DNA of 64,000 nucleotides from an unicellular cyanobacterium SU3 (lineage in GTDB: Bacteria > Cyanobacteriota > Cyanobacteriia > Cyanobacteriales > Microcystaceae): the NCBI GenBank assembly GCA_002172675.1, contig NETF01000110.1, positions 101,758 through 165,757 on the forward strand, read 5' to 3'. Shown in pieces: positions 1-9,649 of the stretch; positions within the stretch are counted from its first letter, which is position 1; each line of letters starts with the position of its first letter. The notes beneath the pieces were generated by a model. That model saw only the letters and a list, made by a program, of their open reading frames with translations, made no database searches and was not told the origin of the DNA. Position numbers and translations under genes: made by a program.

Positions 1-1029
1 CCTGACTTTGTTTTTGTGGTAGAACGGGAGACAATGAAACTCTTATTTTGCAATCAAGTCTTTGCTAAAGGGATCGGCTTTGAACACCGTAAACAGGTAC
101 AAGGTAAAACTATTTTTGACTGTTTTTGCCCCGAAATGGCTGATTATTTTGTTCAGCAAAACCAACAAGTGTTTGACACAGGGAAAACTCTCCATCTCGA
201 AGAAATCATTACTTTACCTGATGGTGAGCATTTTTTTGACACCTACAAAGTCCCCCTAAAAAACTCCCACGGAGAAGTTTACGCGCTTCTGGGAACCTCC
301 CGTGACGTGACTGAGTTGGTGAAAACAAAACAAGTATTAATGGAACGAACCACCCAACTAGAAGCTACCAACCAAGAACTGGACTCTTTTTGTTATTCTG
401 TTTCCCATGATTTACGTGCGCCGTTACGACATATTCATGGATTCGTCAATGCTTTAAAACCAAGACTTTTAAAAAGTGATGCCAAAGATGATCCTAAGGT
501 TATACATTATTTAGACGTGATCGAAAAAAGTAGTCAAAAAATGGGTTATTTAATCGATGGGTTACTCACTTTGTCGCGGGTAGGAAGACGGGAGTTAATG
601 TTTCATGAGGTGAATCTTAATGCTGTGGTGAAAGTTGCTATTGATCTCGTTTCTTCTGAAGCAATCGACATTGAATTTAAGATAGGAAAATTACCTCCAG
701 TTTTGGGGGATTCTGCCTTATTACAACAAGTGTTTATTAATTTAATCAACAATAGTATTAAGTTTAGTCGAGGACGAAATCCGATTCAAATTGAGATTAA
801 TTGTTTAGAAGATGGAACCTTTTTTGTCGCTGATAATGGGGTGGGTTTTGATATGAAATATGCCGATCAACTTTTCGGTGCATTTCAACGATTACACTCA
901 CAAAAAGACTTTGAGGGAACAGGGATTGGTCTTTCTATTGTTCAACGAATTATTCATCGTCATAATGGACGTATTTGGGCGCAGAGTGTGGTAGGAGAAG
1001 GGGCAACTTTTTATTTCAAATTAAACTAA
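1..1029 (+). CDS. PAS-domain sensor histidine kinase, 5' part outside window
   Basis: Autophosphorylating sensor kinase of a two-component or phytochrome-type pathway. The reading frame is open to base 1 (residues PDFVF precede the first GTG at 16), so the true start lies left of the window. A PAS domain with its C-terminal GTSRDVTE signature comes first, then a coiled linker. The dimerisation helix has the H-box SHDLRAPLRH (His is the phospho-acceptor), and an HATPase domain follows with N-box NLINNSIKFS, DNGVGFD and the GTGIGLS lid. The H-box and the FQRLHSQKDFEGTGIGL stretch resemble bacteriophytochrome-like kinases. No receiver domain follows and the protein looks soluble. Signal and partner regulator are not visible. 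Confidence 0.9.
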   Translation, partial: PDFVFVVERETMKLLFCNQVFAKGIGFEHRKQVQGKTIFDCFCPEMADYFVQQNQQVFDTGKTLHLEEIITLPDGEHFFDTYKVPLKNSHGEVYALLGTSRDVTELVKTKQVLMERTTQLEATNQELDSFCYSVSHDLRAPLRHIHGFVNALKPRLLKSDAKDDPKVIHYLDVIEKSSQKMGYLIDGLLTLSRVGRRELMFHEVNLNAVVKVAIDLVSSEAIDIEFKIGKLPPVLGDSALLQQVFINLINNSIKFSRGRNPIQIEINCLEDGTFFVADNGVGFDMKYADQLFGAFQRLHSQKDFEGTGIGLSIVQRIIHRHNGRIWAQSVVGEGATFYFKLN

Positions 1030-1088
1030 TGTGCCTCCCCACCTTAACTCATCTGATTAACAATATTATTATTAATTAACACAAAAAA

Positions 1089-1469
1089 ATGAAATTAACA
1101 CAATTGCCAGAAACGACTCTTTCTAAAATAAAAACAGTCCGTTGGGATCGAATCATCGAGAAGCATGAAGGACCAGAAGATTGGGCATCAGTTTTTAGAT
1201 ACTCTGAACCTGAGTTTATGCAAATAGAAGGACGTTGGGTATTGCTTCCTGTAGATAGTTCAAGTCACGACAAAATTACCGTTTTACGGACGATTTGGAG
1301 TGAGGATAGTAACTCTGTTACCTTGTTTATCAAAGATACCACTTACGATGATGATCCCTTCTTTTCTGGTTTTTTGGCTGTCTGCGATCGCTTAGTTGAA
1401 GAGGACTTTTATGTGTCAATTGTTTACCATGAATGGTTCATTATTGACAACACAAGGATATTTTATTAA
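1089..1469 (+). CDS. hypothetical protein, 126 aa
   Basis: I do not recognise this protein. It is a soluble, mildly acidic protein with no signal peptide or membrane segment. It has several Trp/Tyr/Phe-rich stretches (RTIWSEDSNSVTLFIKDTTYDDD, split by no obvious motif) and ends IIDNTRIFY. It starts 60 bp after the histidine kinase on the same strand. The only upstream signal is an A-run, and no strong ribosome binding site is seen. The compact size and even composition suggest a real small cyanobacterial protein rather than a chance frame. It contains a HIP1 octamer near its 3' end, as many genuine genes here do. Confidence 0.6.
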   Translation: MKLTQLPETTLSKIKTVRWDRIIEKHEGPEDWASVFRYSEPEFMQIEGRWVLLPVDSSSHDKITVLRTIWSEDSNSVTLFIKDTTYDDDPFFSGFLAVCDRLVEEDFYVSIVYHEWFIIDNTRIFY

Positions 1470-1495
1470 TTGTCTAACTTGAGATTGAACACAAA

Positions 1496-1825
1496 TCAAT
1501 CAATTGAATCTCTATAGCGACATTCTTGATCTGTAACTTGATAAGGACATTCTAGGTAAAGGAGTTTTCCTTTGCGATCGCCAGCCCGACAATTAACCCA
1601 CCCGTCATTATTAGTATCCATTCCCACGCAGTCAATAGCCTTCAGACTGTATCCTCTAGCGAATAATCTTAGTTGTTTTTCCGCTGTTTGTCGAATTTGA
1701 CGACTATCTGGATTTTCTAAGAGGTTATAAAAGGCAATAATGAAAACTACGGTGATTATTATCACCGCAATTAACAAGTTAATCGGTTTAAAGAAAGATT
1801 GTGGATTTTCCCTTGAATTATTCAC
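1496..1825 (-). CDS. single-pass membrane protein, 109 aa
   Basis: Small protein with a hydrophilic N-terminus, one strong transmembrane helix (about residues 17-35, LIAVIIITVVFIIAF) and a soluble C-terminal domain. That domain contains three or four cysteines (AIDCVGMDTNNDGWVNC..LECPYQ..ECRYRD) and a DxNxDG calcium-loop-like stretch. The Cys-rich domain probably sits on the extracytoplasmic side and may be disulfide-bonded; this is inference. It is the third gene of an overlapping minus-strand set: its start lies 8 bases inside the end of the 71-residue gene upstream, which implies translational coupling. Function unknown. Confidence 0.65.
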   Translation of the reverse strand: MNNSRENPQSFFKPINLLIAVIIITVVFIIAFYNLLENPDSRQIRQTAEKQLRLFARGYSLKAIDCVGMDTNNDGWVNCRAGDRKGKLLYLECPYQVTDQECRYRDSID

Positions 1826-2033
1826 CGTAACACCGATAAGAATCTAATTCTCTTAATAAAGAAAAAGCTGCACTTTCTGATTTAGCGATGGGTTGGAGAC
1901 GATCAATAACATTCGATAATTGATCCCCTGTGGTTGGACTTTCTAATAAGGGAACATCAGGAAATACTTGAGAAAATGCCTTAATTCTTTCTCTGGTTTT
2001 CCAAGGAAGGGGAATTAATTTTTTTCTTTTCAT
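1818..2033 (-). CDS. hypothetical protein, 71 aa
   Basis: Short basic N-terminus (MKRKKLIPLPWKTRERIKAF) followed by a mostly helical soluble stretch ending LLRELDSYRCYGE. No family recognised. It overlaps the gene before it by an ATGA stop/start junction at 2030-2033 and the gene after it by 8 bases, so the three genes are probably translated from one mRNA. The overlaps on both sides are the main reason to believe it is coding. Confidence 0.6.
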   Translation of the reverse strand: MKRKKLIPLPWKTRERIKAFSQVFPDVPLLESPTTGDQLSNVIDRLQPIAKSESAAFSLLRELDSYRCYGE

Positions 2034-2248
2034 TTCTCTAAAACCTTTGAATGATTAGGGTAGTCGTACACATTAGATAAATAAGATTGACAAGAATTAA
2101 AGGGAATTTTTTCATTGGTTAAAAAAGTTGAAACGGCTAAAGAAACGACTTCATTAAATCCTAACGGAGCATGGTTTTCAATAAAATTTGTGAGCAAAAC
2201 ATAGGTTTCTTCTGGAATTTCAACTTCAAGAGCAATAGAAGTTTTCAT
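2030..2248 (-). CDS. DUF2811-like small protein, 72 aa
   Basis: The N-terminal half (SIALEVEIPEETYVLLTNFI, then VSLAVSTFL) resembles the short cyanobacterial DUF2811 proteins, which have a helix-strand layout similar to ribbon-helix-helix proteins. This assignment is from memory of the family pattern and is tentative. AGGA in GTAGGAAAAAAAATG gives a normal ribosome binding site 7-8 bases before the ATG. It is the first gene of an overlapping three-gene minus-strand set, with an ATGA junction to the next gene. If the resemblance holds it could be a DNA-binding or antitoxin-like protein, but no toxin family is recognisable downstream. Confidence 0.55.
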   Translation of the reverse strand: MKTSIALEVEIPEETYVLLTNFIENHAPLGFNEVVSLAVSTFLTNEKIPFNSCQSYLSNVYDYPNHSKVLEK

Positions 2249-2666
2249 TTTTTTTCCTACAAAACTAACAACAAAATCAAGAAAATTGGTATTATTTTAT
2301 TTTTTAAAGCATAATCTAGACTTAATAGCAATCTAGCAATAATTTCTTAAGGTTAGCATATTCTTTAACCTATTTAAAATTCAGAAAAGTTAATAACCTA
2401 AAATCATAATTACCATAACCAGATAAATTGATTAGTTTAGAAAGTACATCAGACTTATGTATATTAACATAGGATACAAAAAAAGTGATTAGGATTTTTT
2501 AAACAAGCATTAGCTTAATACTTTTCCCCATCAATTGCCAGAAGTCTATTATTTGGTTTGTTGTTGTTGAAAATTTAGAACAGCTTGGGGAAAACTCAGC
2601 ATAAGTTGTGGAAAAATTTCATAAGGTTGTGAAAAGATTTTGTAAAATTCACAATGAAAATTTTGT
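2249..2666. other. 418-bp AT-rich intergenic region with DnaA-box-like nonamers
   Basis: No gene seen. The region lies between the divergent upstream end of the three-gene set and the 3' end of pyrE. The right half holds several related nonamers: TTTTCCCCA at 2522-2530, TGGGGAAAA at 2586-2594, TGTGGAAAA at 2607-2615 (the complement of TTTTCCACA, a cyanobacterial DnaA-box form) and TGTGAAAAG at 2628-2636. Flanking DNA is very AT-rich. This could be a DnaA-binding cluster or chance in AT-rich DNA. Confidence 0.35.
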
Positions 2667-3263
2667 TTAAGAAGGTGAATGATTGTTATTTTTATAGAAC
2701 TCTTGTATTTCCCTAATGGAGAACAAAGCCTGAAAATTTAAACCCTGACTTTGATAAAACGTTGCCCCTCCTTGTTCCCTGTCGATTAGGGAAATAATTG
2801 TATTAACAGTGTAACCAACAGCCCGTAATCGTTCCACAGCTAACATGGCTGACTTACCAGTTGTCACCACATCTTCTAAAACCACTACCATCGTCCCTGG
2901 GGAAAGGGCTGGCCCTTCAATATAAGCTTGTGTTCCGTGACCCTTTGCTTCTTTGCGGATAATTAAAGCAGGAATGGGGCAATTTTCGTATGCTGACACC
3001 ACACTAACCGCGCTGACGATGGGATCAGCCCCCAAGGTTAACCCTGCAACCCCTTGAGTGTTCGGGGGTAACATTGATAATAATAAGCGACCAATGGCTA
3101 AAGCCCCCTGGGCTTGTAGCGTTACCTGTTTTCCGTTGATATAGTAACTACTTTTTTGACCAGAAGAGAGGGTAAAGTCTCCTTCTTGATAAGCTAATTT
3201 AACGAATAACTCTAAAAGATAGGCGCGTAAGGCCGATAAATCTGCAGTAGCAACGGAAATCAT
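2667..3263 (-). CDS. pyrE: orotate phosphoribosyltransferase
   Basis: Transfers orotate to PRPP to give orotidine 5'-monophosphate in pyrimidine synthesis; cytosolic. At 198 residues it has the normal length. The N-terminus has FTLSSGQKSSYYINGKQ, typical of bacterial OPRTs. TLGADPIVSAV is the phosphate loop, and VVVLEDVVTTGKS at about residues 128-140 is the PRPP-binding motif with its two acidic residues. RKEAKGHGT is the flexible catalytic loop. It stands alone on the minus strand and is not fused to OMP decarboxylase. The start ATG at 3263 gives the expected N-terminus. Confidence 0.95.
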   Translation of the reverse strand: MISVATADLSALRAYLLELFVKLAYQEGDFTLSSGQKSSYYINGKQVTLQAQGALAIGRLLLSMLPPNTQGVAGLTLGADPIVSAVSVVSAYENCPIPALIIRKEAKGHGTQAYIEGPALSPGTMVVVLEDVVTTGKSAMLAVERLRAVGYTVNTIISLIDREQGGATFYQSQGLNFQALFSIREIQEFYKNNNHSPS

Positions 3264-3441
3264 AGAAAAAATCTCACAGATGATAATAATAATGATAAAA
3301 CTTAATGAACAAAATTACTATCAGGTCTTACAGAAAAATTAGCTAAAATACGGGTGGTCATGACAGCATCCATTTACTTTGGCTTATCAAGAAACATGAC
3401 CGAGTTTTACCGAAAATTAATTGTGAGGAGATGCAACAACA

Positions 3442-4212
3442 ATGTATAAACCCTTATTACCTGCTTTGATGGTAGGGTCGGTATTAGTCAGTAACCCGAG
3501 TTACGCTCAACCCATCACGGAAACGGCTCAACAAACGCAACAAGTTACACCAAACGATAAAATCTCTGCTCAAAATTACGATTATCAGACGATCTTAGAG
3601 CAACTCAGTAGTATTCAACAATTAAGAGACGTTTCTCCTACGGATTGGTCTTATCAAGCGTTAAGAAATTTAGTAGAAAATTATGGTTGTATTGTGGGTT
3701 ATCCCGATCGCACCTATCGAGGCGATCTCGCCCTCACTCGGAATGAGTTTGCAGCTGGTTTAAATGCTTGTATGGAACAGCTAGAGCGACGTTTACTCGA
3801 AGCCCGTAACTTCGGCGGAACAGCAGCTTATCAAAACACTAATCCTGCAGTTCAAGCCATTCCTGAACAACGAGGAGAACATTTTACCCATGTCATTGAT
3901 CGGGCGTTTTATAACGAAAGTTTACGATTTTACGATAATACCGATATGTTTGGCCAAATGAATAAGATTTTTGGCTGGCGATATGCCCCAGGGTCATTCT
4001 TTGATAACACCATTGCCAATGATGCGAAAACTATCGAAGCCGTATTATGGGACGGACTCAGACAACAAACTGCCGGGCCTAGAATTCGCACCCCCGACAT
4101 TGTCAACCCCTTTAACTCCTCTTTAACAGGAAATCCGGACTATGTTCGTACCACCCCCGGAACCTTACGCGATCGCCAATTTGATCAACAACAAATTCCG
4201 ATTATGCCTTAA
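3442..4212 (+). CDS. secreted SLH-domain protein without porin barrel
   Basis: Exported 256-residue protein. Residues 1-22 are a signal peptide ending SYA. One S-layer homology domain spans about residues 60-110 (LRDVSPTDWSYQALRNLVENYGCIVGYPDRTYRGDLALTRNEFAAGLNAC, given here only as a landmark from LRDV to LNAC). This is the SLH domain seen at the N-terminus of cyanobacterial OprB/SomA-type porins, where it binds peptidoglycan-linked polymer. The roughly 400-residue beta barrel that normally follows is absent. Instead there is a 140-residue Asn/Pro/Arg-rich tail with no clear fold. GAGGAG sits about 12 bases before the ATG. It is probably an envelope-anchored periplasmic protein. Confidence 0.8.
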   Translation: MYKPLLPALMVGSVLVSNPSYAQPITETAQQTQQVTPNDKISAQNYDYQTILEQLSSIQQLRDVSPTDWSYQALRNLVENYGCIVGYPDRTYRGDLALTRNEFAAGLNACMEQLERRLLEARNFGGTAAYQNTNPAVQAIPEQRGEHFTHVIDRAFYNESLRFYDNTDMFGQMNKIFGWRYAPGSFFDNTIANDAKTIEAVLWDGLRQQTAGPRIRTPDIVNPFNSSLTGNPDYVRTTPGTLRDRQFDQQQIPIMP

Positions 4213-6401
<2,189 letters not shown>

Positions 6402-6415
<14 letters not shown>

Positions 6416-6719
6416 TAGACCACGAAACGAGCATCAAAAAAGACAAGGAACCTTTCAACAAGCAGTGAAAGATAAAGCTGATCGCAAAATGACCGCTCGA
6501 AAAGAAGGCGATCGCACCATTTGGTATGGTTTGGGTATGTTTGGCATTGTGGGGTGGTCTGTGGCGATTCCAACCCTTATTGGTATTGCTGTGGGTGTTT
6601 GGTTAGATATTAAATTAAATGATCCCTATTCCTGGACGTTAATGATGTTATTTTTGGGAGTGATTATTGGCTGTCTTAATGCTTGGTATTGGGTACAACG
6701 GGAAAGTCGGGATGAATGA
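6402..6719 (+). CDS. atpQ: N-ATPase AtpQ/AtpI-like membrane subunit
   Basis: 105-residue protein with a basic hydrophilic N-terminus (about residues 1-42) and two transmembrane helices (about 45-66 and 75-95, WYGLGMFGIVGWSVAIPTLIG and TLMMLFLGVIIGCLNAWYW). This is the ATPase_gene1 type of AtpI-like protein that follows epsilon in N-ATPase operons. It is thought to help c-ring assembly or to be an accessory subunit. The start is GTG at 6402 inside atpC, with GGGAGA about 7 bases upstream. The name atpQ follows N-ATPase usage, and many annotations simply say AtpI-like. Confidence 0.82.
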
Positions 6720-6899
6720 AAAGTTCAGCTATTAAGCATCTAAATCACTAATTGAGATTGAAGGGTAGCAGGAAGTAGGGAGCAGGGAGAAAGGATTTAA
6801 ACGTTTGTACTAAAGTATTAAATAAGCCATGATCAATACACAACAGCTTAACAAATTAATTAATTATCTGTTTGACAACTTAATGAGGAGAAAATGATT
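6720..6899. repeat. intra-operon gap with GGGAGCA-type short repeat
   Basis: The only sizeable gap in the first seven ATPase genes. At about 6763-6794 it holds a degenerate purine-rich array (GGGTAGCAGGAAGTAGGGAG then CAGGGAG), related to the GGGAGCA heptamer arrays at 11309-11334 and 42834-42888. GAGGAG at 6885-6890 is the ribosome binding site for atpR. Confidence 0.55.
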
Positions 6900-7196
6900 A
6901 TGATAGCCTTTATTTTAGAGAATTTAATTCCTTTTATTTTTGGCATCATTTTAGGAACTTTTTACTTTAGTAGTCTTTGGATTACAGTGCGACAACTGCC
7001 AACAACAGCTTATCCAGTGCGTTTATTTATTGGTAGTTTTCTAGGTCGTATTTTTGTAACACTGTTTGGTTTTTATCTCATCATGGATGGGCAGTGGCAA
7101 CGAATATTAATTTGTTTAGGAGGATTTATATTAGCCAGAATTGTGTTAACTAACGTTTTGAAACCTAAATTATCTAACTCCGATCTTAAATTATAA
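6900..7196 (+). CDS. atpR: N-ATPase AtpR subunit
   Basis: Small membrane protein specific to N-ATPases, with three predicted helices (about residues 3-22, 40-60 and 68-86). The conserved Arg residues between and inside the helices (VRQLPTTAYPVRLFIGSFLGRI and ILARIV) are characteristic. Family studies propose that these arginines contact the c-ring carboxylates, or that the protein assists c-ring assembly. ATG at 6894 and 6900 are both in frame. GAGGAG at 6885-6890 is 9 bases before the second, so 6900 is chosen. It lies between AtpQ and the a subunit, as expected. Confidence 0.85.
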   Translation: MIAFILENLIPFIFGIILGTFYFSSLWITVRQLPTTAYPVRLFIGSFLGRIFVTLFGFYLIMDGQWQRILICLGGFILARIVLTNVLKPKLSNSDLKL

Positions 7197-7218
7197 ATTC
7201 AGACTTTTGACTTCTAAC

Positions 7219-7911
7219 ATGGATATTACCCCTGACAGTATTATTTATTGGCAATGGCAATGGATCAATCTTAACGCTACTATTGTTTTTACTTGGTTAG
7301 TAATATTGATTTTAGTGTTAGGCTCTTGGTTAATTACTCGAACATTATCCATCGAACCTCCTCTATCTCGTTGGCAAGTTTCCCTAGAAATTATTATTGA
7401 ACAAATTAGTCAACAAATTCGGGATGCTAGTCAACAAAAAGCTGACCAATTTTTACCTTTTATTGGCACATTATTCTTATTTATTACTATGGCCAATTTA
7501 TTAACCATTTTCCCGATTTATCAGTCGCCGGCTGGCTCTCTTTCTACCACCGCAGCTTTAGCATTATGTGTGTTTGTTGCTGTGCCTATTTATGGCATTA
7601 AAAATGTTGGTATTGCTAACTATTTGCGCCATTATATTCAACCCACTCCTGTGATGTTACCCTTTAATTTGATCAGTGAAATATCCCGCACTGTTTCTCT
7701 GGCTATTCGTCTTTTTGGCAACATTATGAGTACCAGTTTATTAGTAGCCATTTTAATTTCTATTGTTCCTTTATTTTTCCCTGCTGTAATGACATTATTT
7801 GGTTTATTAGTAGGAGTGATTCAAGCTTACGTTTTTACTATTTTAGCCATGGTTTATATTGCATCAGGCATGAATCTTCAGCAACGAAAAACAGGAAATA
7901 ATCAGTCATAA
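7219..7911 (+). CDS. atpB: N-ATPase a subunit (F0)
   Basis: Stator membrane subunit forming the ion half-channels. Five or six transmembrane helices. The essential arginine lies in EISRTVSLAIRLFGNIMS (AIRLFGN, about residue 174), followed by the Gln-bearing last helix VIQAYVFTILAMVYIASGM. The frame opens at a TTG at 7207, but ATG 7219 (MDITPDSIIYWQW) gives the usual start of this family. The ribosome binding site is weak. It sits between atpR and the c subunit in the canonical N-ATPase order. Confidence 0.9.
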   Translation: MDITPDSIIYWQWQWINLNATIVFTWLVILILVLGSWLITRTLSIEPPLSRWQVSLEIIIEQISQQIRDASQQKADQFLPFIGTLFLFITMANLLTIFPIYQSPAGSLSTTAALALCVFVAVPIYGIKNVGIANYLRHYIQPTPVMLPFNLISEISRTVSLAIRLFGNIMSTSLLVAILISIVPLFFPAVMTLFGLLVGVIQAYVFTILAMVYIASGMNLQQRKTGNNQS

Positions 7912-7949
7912 AAGAACAGATTTCACTACAAAAACAAGGAGATTTTTAG

Positions 7950-8228
7950 ATGGACAATCTAGGTTTAACAGGTATCGTTTCCATTATTACCGCAGGATTA
8001 ACCATTGCTATTGGTTCTGTTGCCCCTGCTATTGGAGAAGGGTTAGCCTTAGCCAATGCCTTACGAGCTTTAGCTCAACAACCAGATAAAGCTAATACGA
8101 TTACTCGTACTTTATTTGTAGGTTTAGCATTAGTCGAATCAACAGCAATTTATTGTTTTGTTGTGTCGATGATTTTAATTTTTGCTAATCCTTTTTGGAA
8201 TTATTTTGTAGACAATGCAGGGGGTTAA
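7950..8228 (+). CDS. atpE: N-ATPase c subunit with Na+ ligand motif
   Basis: Two-helix proteolipid forming the rotor ring, 92 residues. The polar loop RALAQQPD at 39-46 is intact. Helix 1 has SVAPAIGEG with Glu30, and helix 2 has LVESTAIY with Glu63, Ser64 and Thr65. The double glutamate plus Ser/Thr set is the Na+-coordination pattern described for N-ATPases, so Na+ is the probable coupling ion. This is inference from residues. AAGGAG sits about 10 bases before the ATG. It is followed after 3 bases by atpF. Confidence 0.93.
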   Translation: MDNLGLTGIVSIITAGLTIAIGSVAPAIGEGLALANALRALAQQPDKANTITRTLFVGLALVESTAIYCFVVSMILIFANPFWNYFVDNAGG

Positions 8229-8231
8229 CTG

Positions 8232-8975
8232 ATGCTATTTGATTGGTTTACCGTTATTGCTCAAATCATTAATTTCCTCATTTTAGTTTTTTTACTGAAT
8301 CGTTTTTTATATAAACCGATTGTAAAAACAATTAAAGCTCGTCAACAGGAAATTGAAAGTCGTTGGCAAGCAGCAGAAAAAGAAAAAGAATCGGCTAAAA
8401 CTGAGGCGAATTCTTATCAACAAAAACAACAAAAATTAGAAAATAAACAACAAGAAATAATGACTCACGCCCAAACTAAAGCAGATGAAAAATATCATGA
8501 TTTAGTAGAAGACGCGCGTCAAGATGTTGAACAAAAACGTAAGTCTTGGCAAGAATCACTAGAACGAGAAAAAGCCCAATTTTTTGATAGGTTTCAAGAA
8601 AAAATCATGCAGCAAATTTATAAGATTACTGGTCATGTTTTAGGAGATTTAGCTAATGCTTCTTTAGAACAACAAATCATTAATCAATTTATTCATCGTC
8701 TCGACAATTTATCCGAAGAAGAGCGAGAAAAGTTAGCAAACTCTGCCCAAACAATAGAGAATGGTTTAATCATTCGTAGTCATTTTGAAATTCCCCCTGA
8801 AAGTCGCGATCGCCTTTTAAATTCACTCCATCAAACTAATATTTATCAAGGCAATAATGTACAGTTTACGACCAATTCTGACTTAATTTGTGGCATTGAA
8901 CTACAAGCAAGCGATTATAAAATTGCTTGGAATTTAAAAGACTATATAGAAGCTATAGATATCGATAAAAATTAA
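8232..8975 (+). CDS. atpF: N-ATPase long b subunit (b with delta-like C-terminus)
   Basis: Peripheral stalk. At 247 residues it is much longer than an ordinary b subunit (about 160). The N-terminal membrane helix (about 5-24) is followed by a long charged coiled coil (about 35-150). The last 60 residues (HFEIPPESRDRLLNSLH ... SDLICGIELQASDYKIAW) resemble the C-terminal domain of the delta subunit. No separate delta gene is present, as is normal for N-ATPases, so this protein probably does both jobs. It starts 3 bases after atpE. After it the operon is interrupted by a toxin-antitoxin pair. Confidence 0.88.
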   Translation: MLFDWFTVIAQIINFLILVFLLNRFLYKPIVKTIKARQQEIESRWQAAEKEKESAKTEANSYQQKQQKLENKQQEIMTHAQTKADEKYHDLVEDARQDVEQKRKSWQESLEREKAQFFDRFQEKIMQQIYKITGHVLGDLANASLEQQIINQFIHRLDNLSEEEREKLANSAQTIENGLIIRSHFEIPPESRDRLLNSLHQTNIYQGNNVQFTTNSDLICGIELQASDYKIAWNLKDYIEAIDIDKN

Positions 8976-9052
8976 TTTCAATTAATGATATGTAGTAGCA
9001 AAATTTTACAAAAAATGCCAAACTTAAAATAGTGTTTATTTGACTCATTATC

Positions 9053-9304
9053 ATGGCAAATCTCAATATCTCTTTATCGGATACCATGGGTGAATTTATT
9101 CAGCAACAGCTTCAAGCGAAGGGTTATAGTAGTGCCAATGAATATATTATTCATCTTATCCGTCAAGAACAAGAAAAAGAAGCAAAAAACCAAATAGAAA
9201 ATTTATTACTTGAAGGATTAAACAGTGGAGAACCTATCGAAATGACAGAAGAATGGTGGAAAAATAAACGTAAAGAAGTAATTAACCGTATAAACCAGGG
9301 TTAA
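9053..9304 (+). CDS. parD: ParD-family antitoxin
   Basis: 83-residue protein with an N-terminal ribbon-helix-helix DNA-binding domain (NLNISLSDTMGEFIQQQLQ then KGYSSANEYIIHLIRQEQ) and a charged C-terminal tail that should wrap the toxin. This is the ParD/CC2985 type of antitoxin. ParD proteins bind ParE and repress their own operon. It lies 77 bases after atpF on the same strand and is followed after 2 bases by parE, the normal antitoxin-first order. Its position inside an ATPase operon is unusual. Confidence 0.85.
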   Translation: MANLNISLSDTMGEFIQQQLQAKGYSSANEYIIHLIRQEQEKEAKNQIENLLLEGLNSGEPIEMTEEWWKNKRKEVINRINQG

Positions 9305-9306
9305 TC

Positions 9307-9603
9307 ATGGTTTTACGTATTTTTATTTCACCAAAAGCCACCAGAGATTTAGATAATATATCTGATTATCTTGCTCAAAATAATCCCGATGTTGCCTTGC
9401 TATTTTTTGACGCTACTTGGCAAACTATCGCAAAATTAGCCCAAACGCCTTACCTGGGGAGTCTTTATTTTTCTAATAATTCACAACTAGAAGGACTTAG
9501 AAAATGGAAAGTAAAAGGCTTTGATAAATATTGAATTTTTTATCTTATCGAAAATGAACAGTTAATCATTATAAGAATTATTCATGTTTCTCGCAATATT
9601 TAG
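9307..9603 (+). pseudogene. parE: ParE-family toxin, interrupted by an in-frame TGA
   Basis: RelE/ParE-fold toxin that would be neutralised by the ParD encoded just before. The first 75 residues run from MVLRIFISPKATRDLDNISDYL to GLRKWKVKGFDKY and then meet TGA at 9532-9534. The same frame continues without a shift for 22 more residues (IFYLIENEQLIIIRIIHVSR, then NI) to TAG at 9601. That is exactly the last strand pair expected of ParE (…FxxYLIFY…ILRVLH…R). One base change (TTA to TGA) explains it. The full-length product would be 98 residues, the family norm. The truncated form lacks the C-terminal strands needed for activity. Confidence 0.82.
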
Positions 9604-9649
9604 AAAATTCTTAATCAAGAAAATTAAATTGATGAATGTAAAATAAACA

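Noticed and set aside
6829..6897. 22-codon frame MINTQQLNKLINYLFDNLMR.. ending by ATGA-type overlap with atpR
   Set aside because: The overlap is attractive, but there is no ribosome binding site, no known N-ATPase gene of this size here, and the stretch is very AT-rich.
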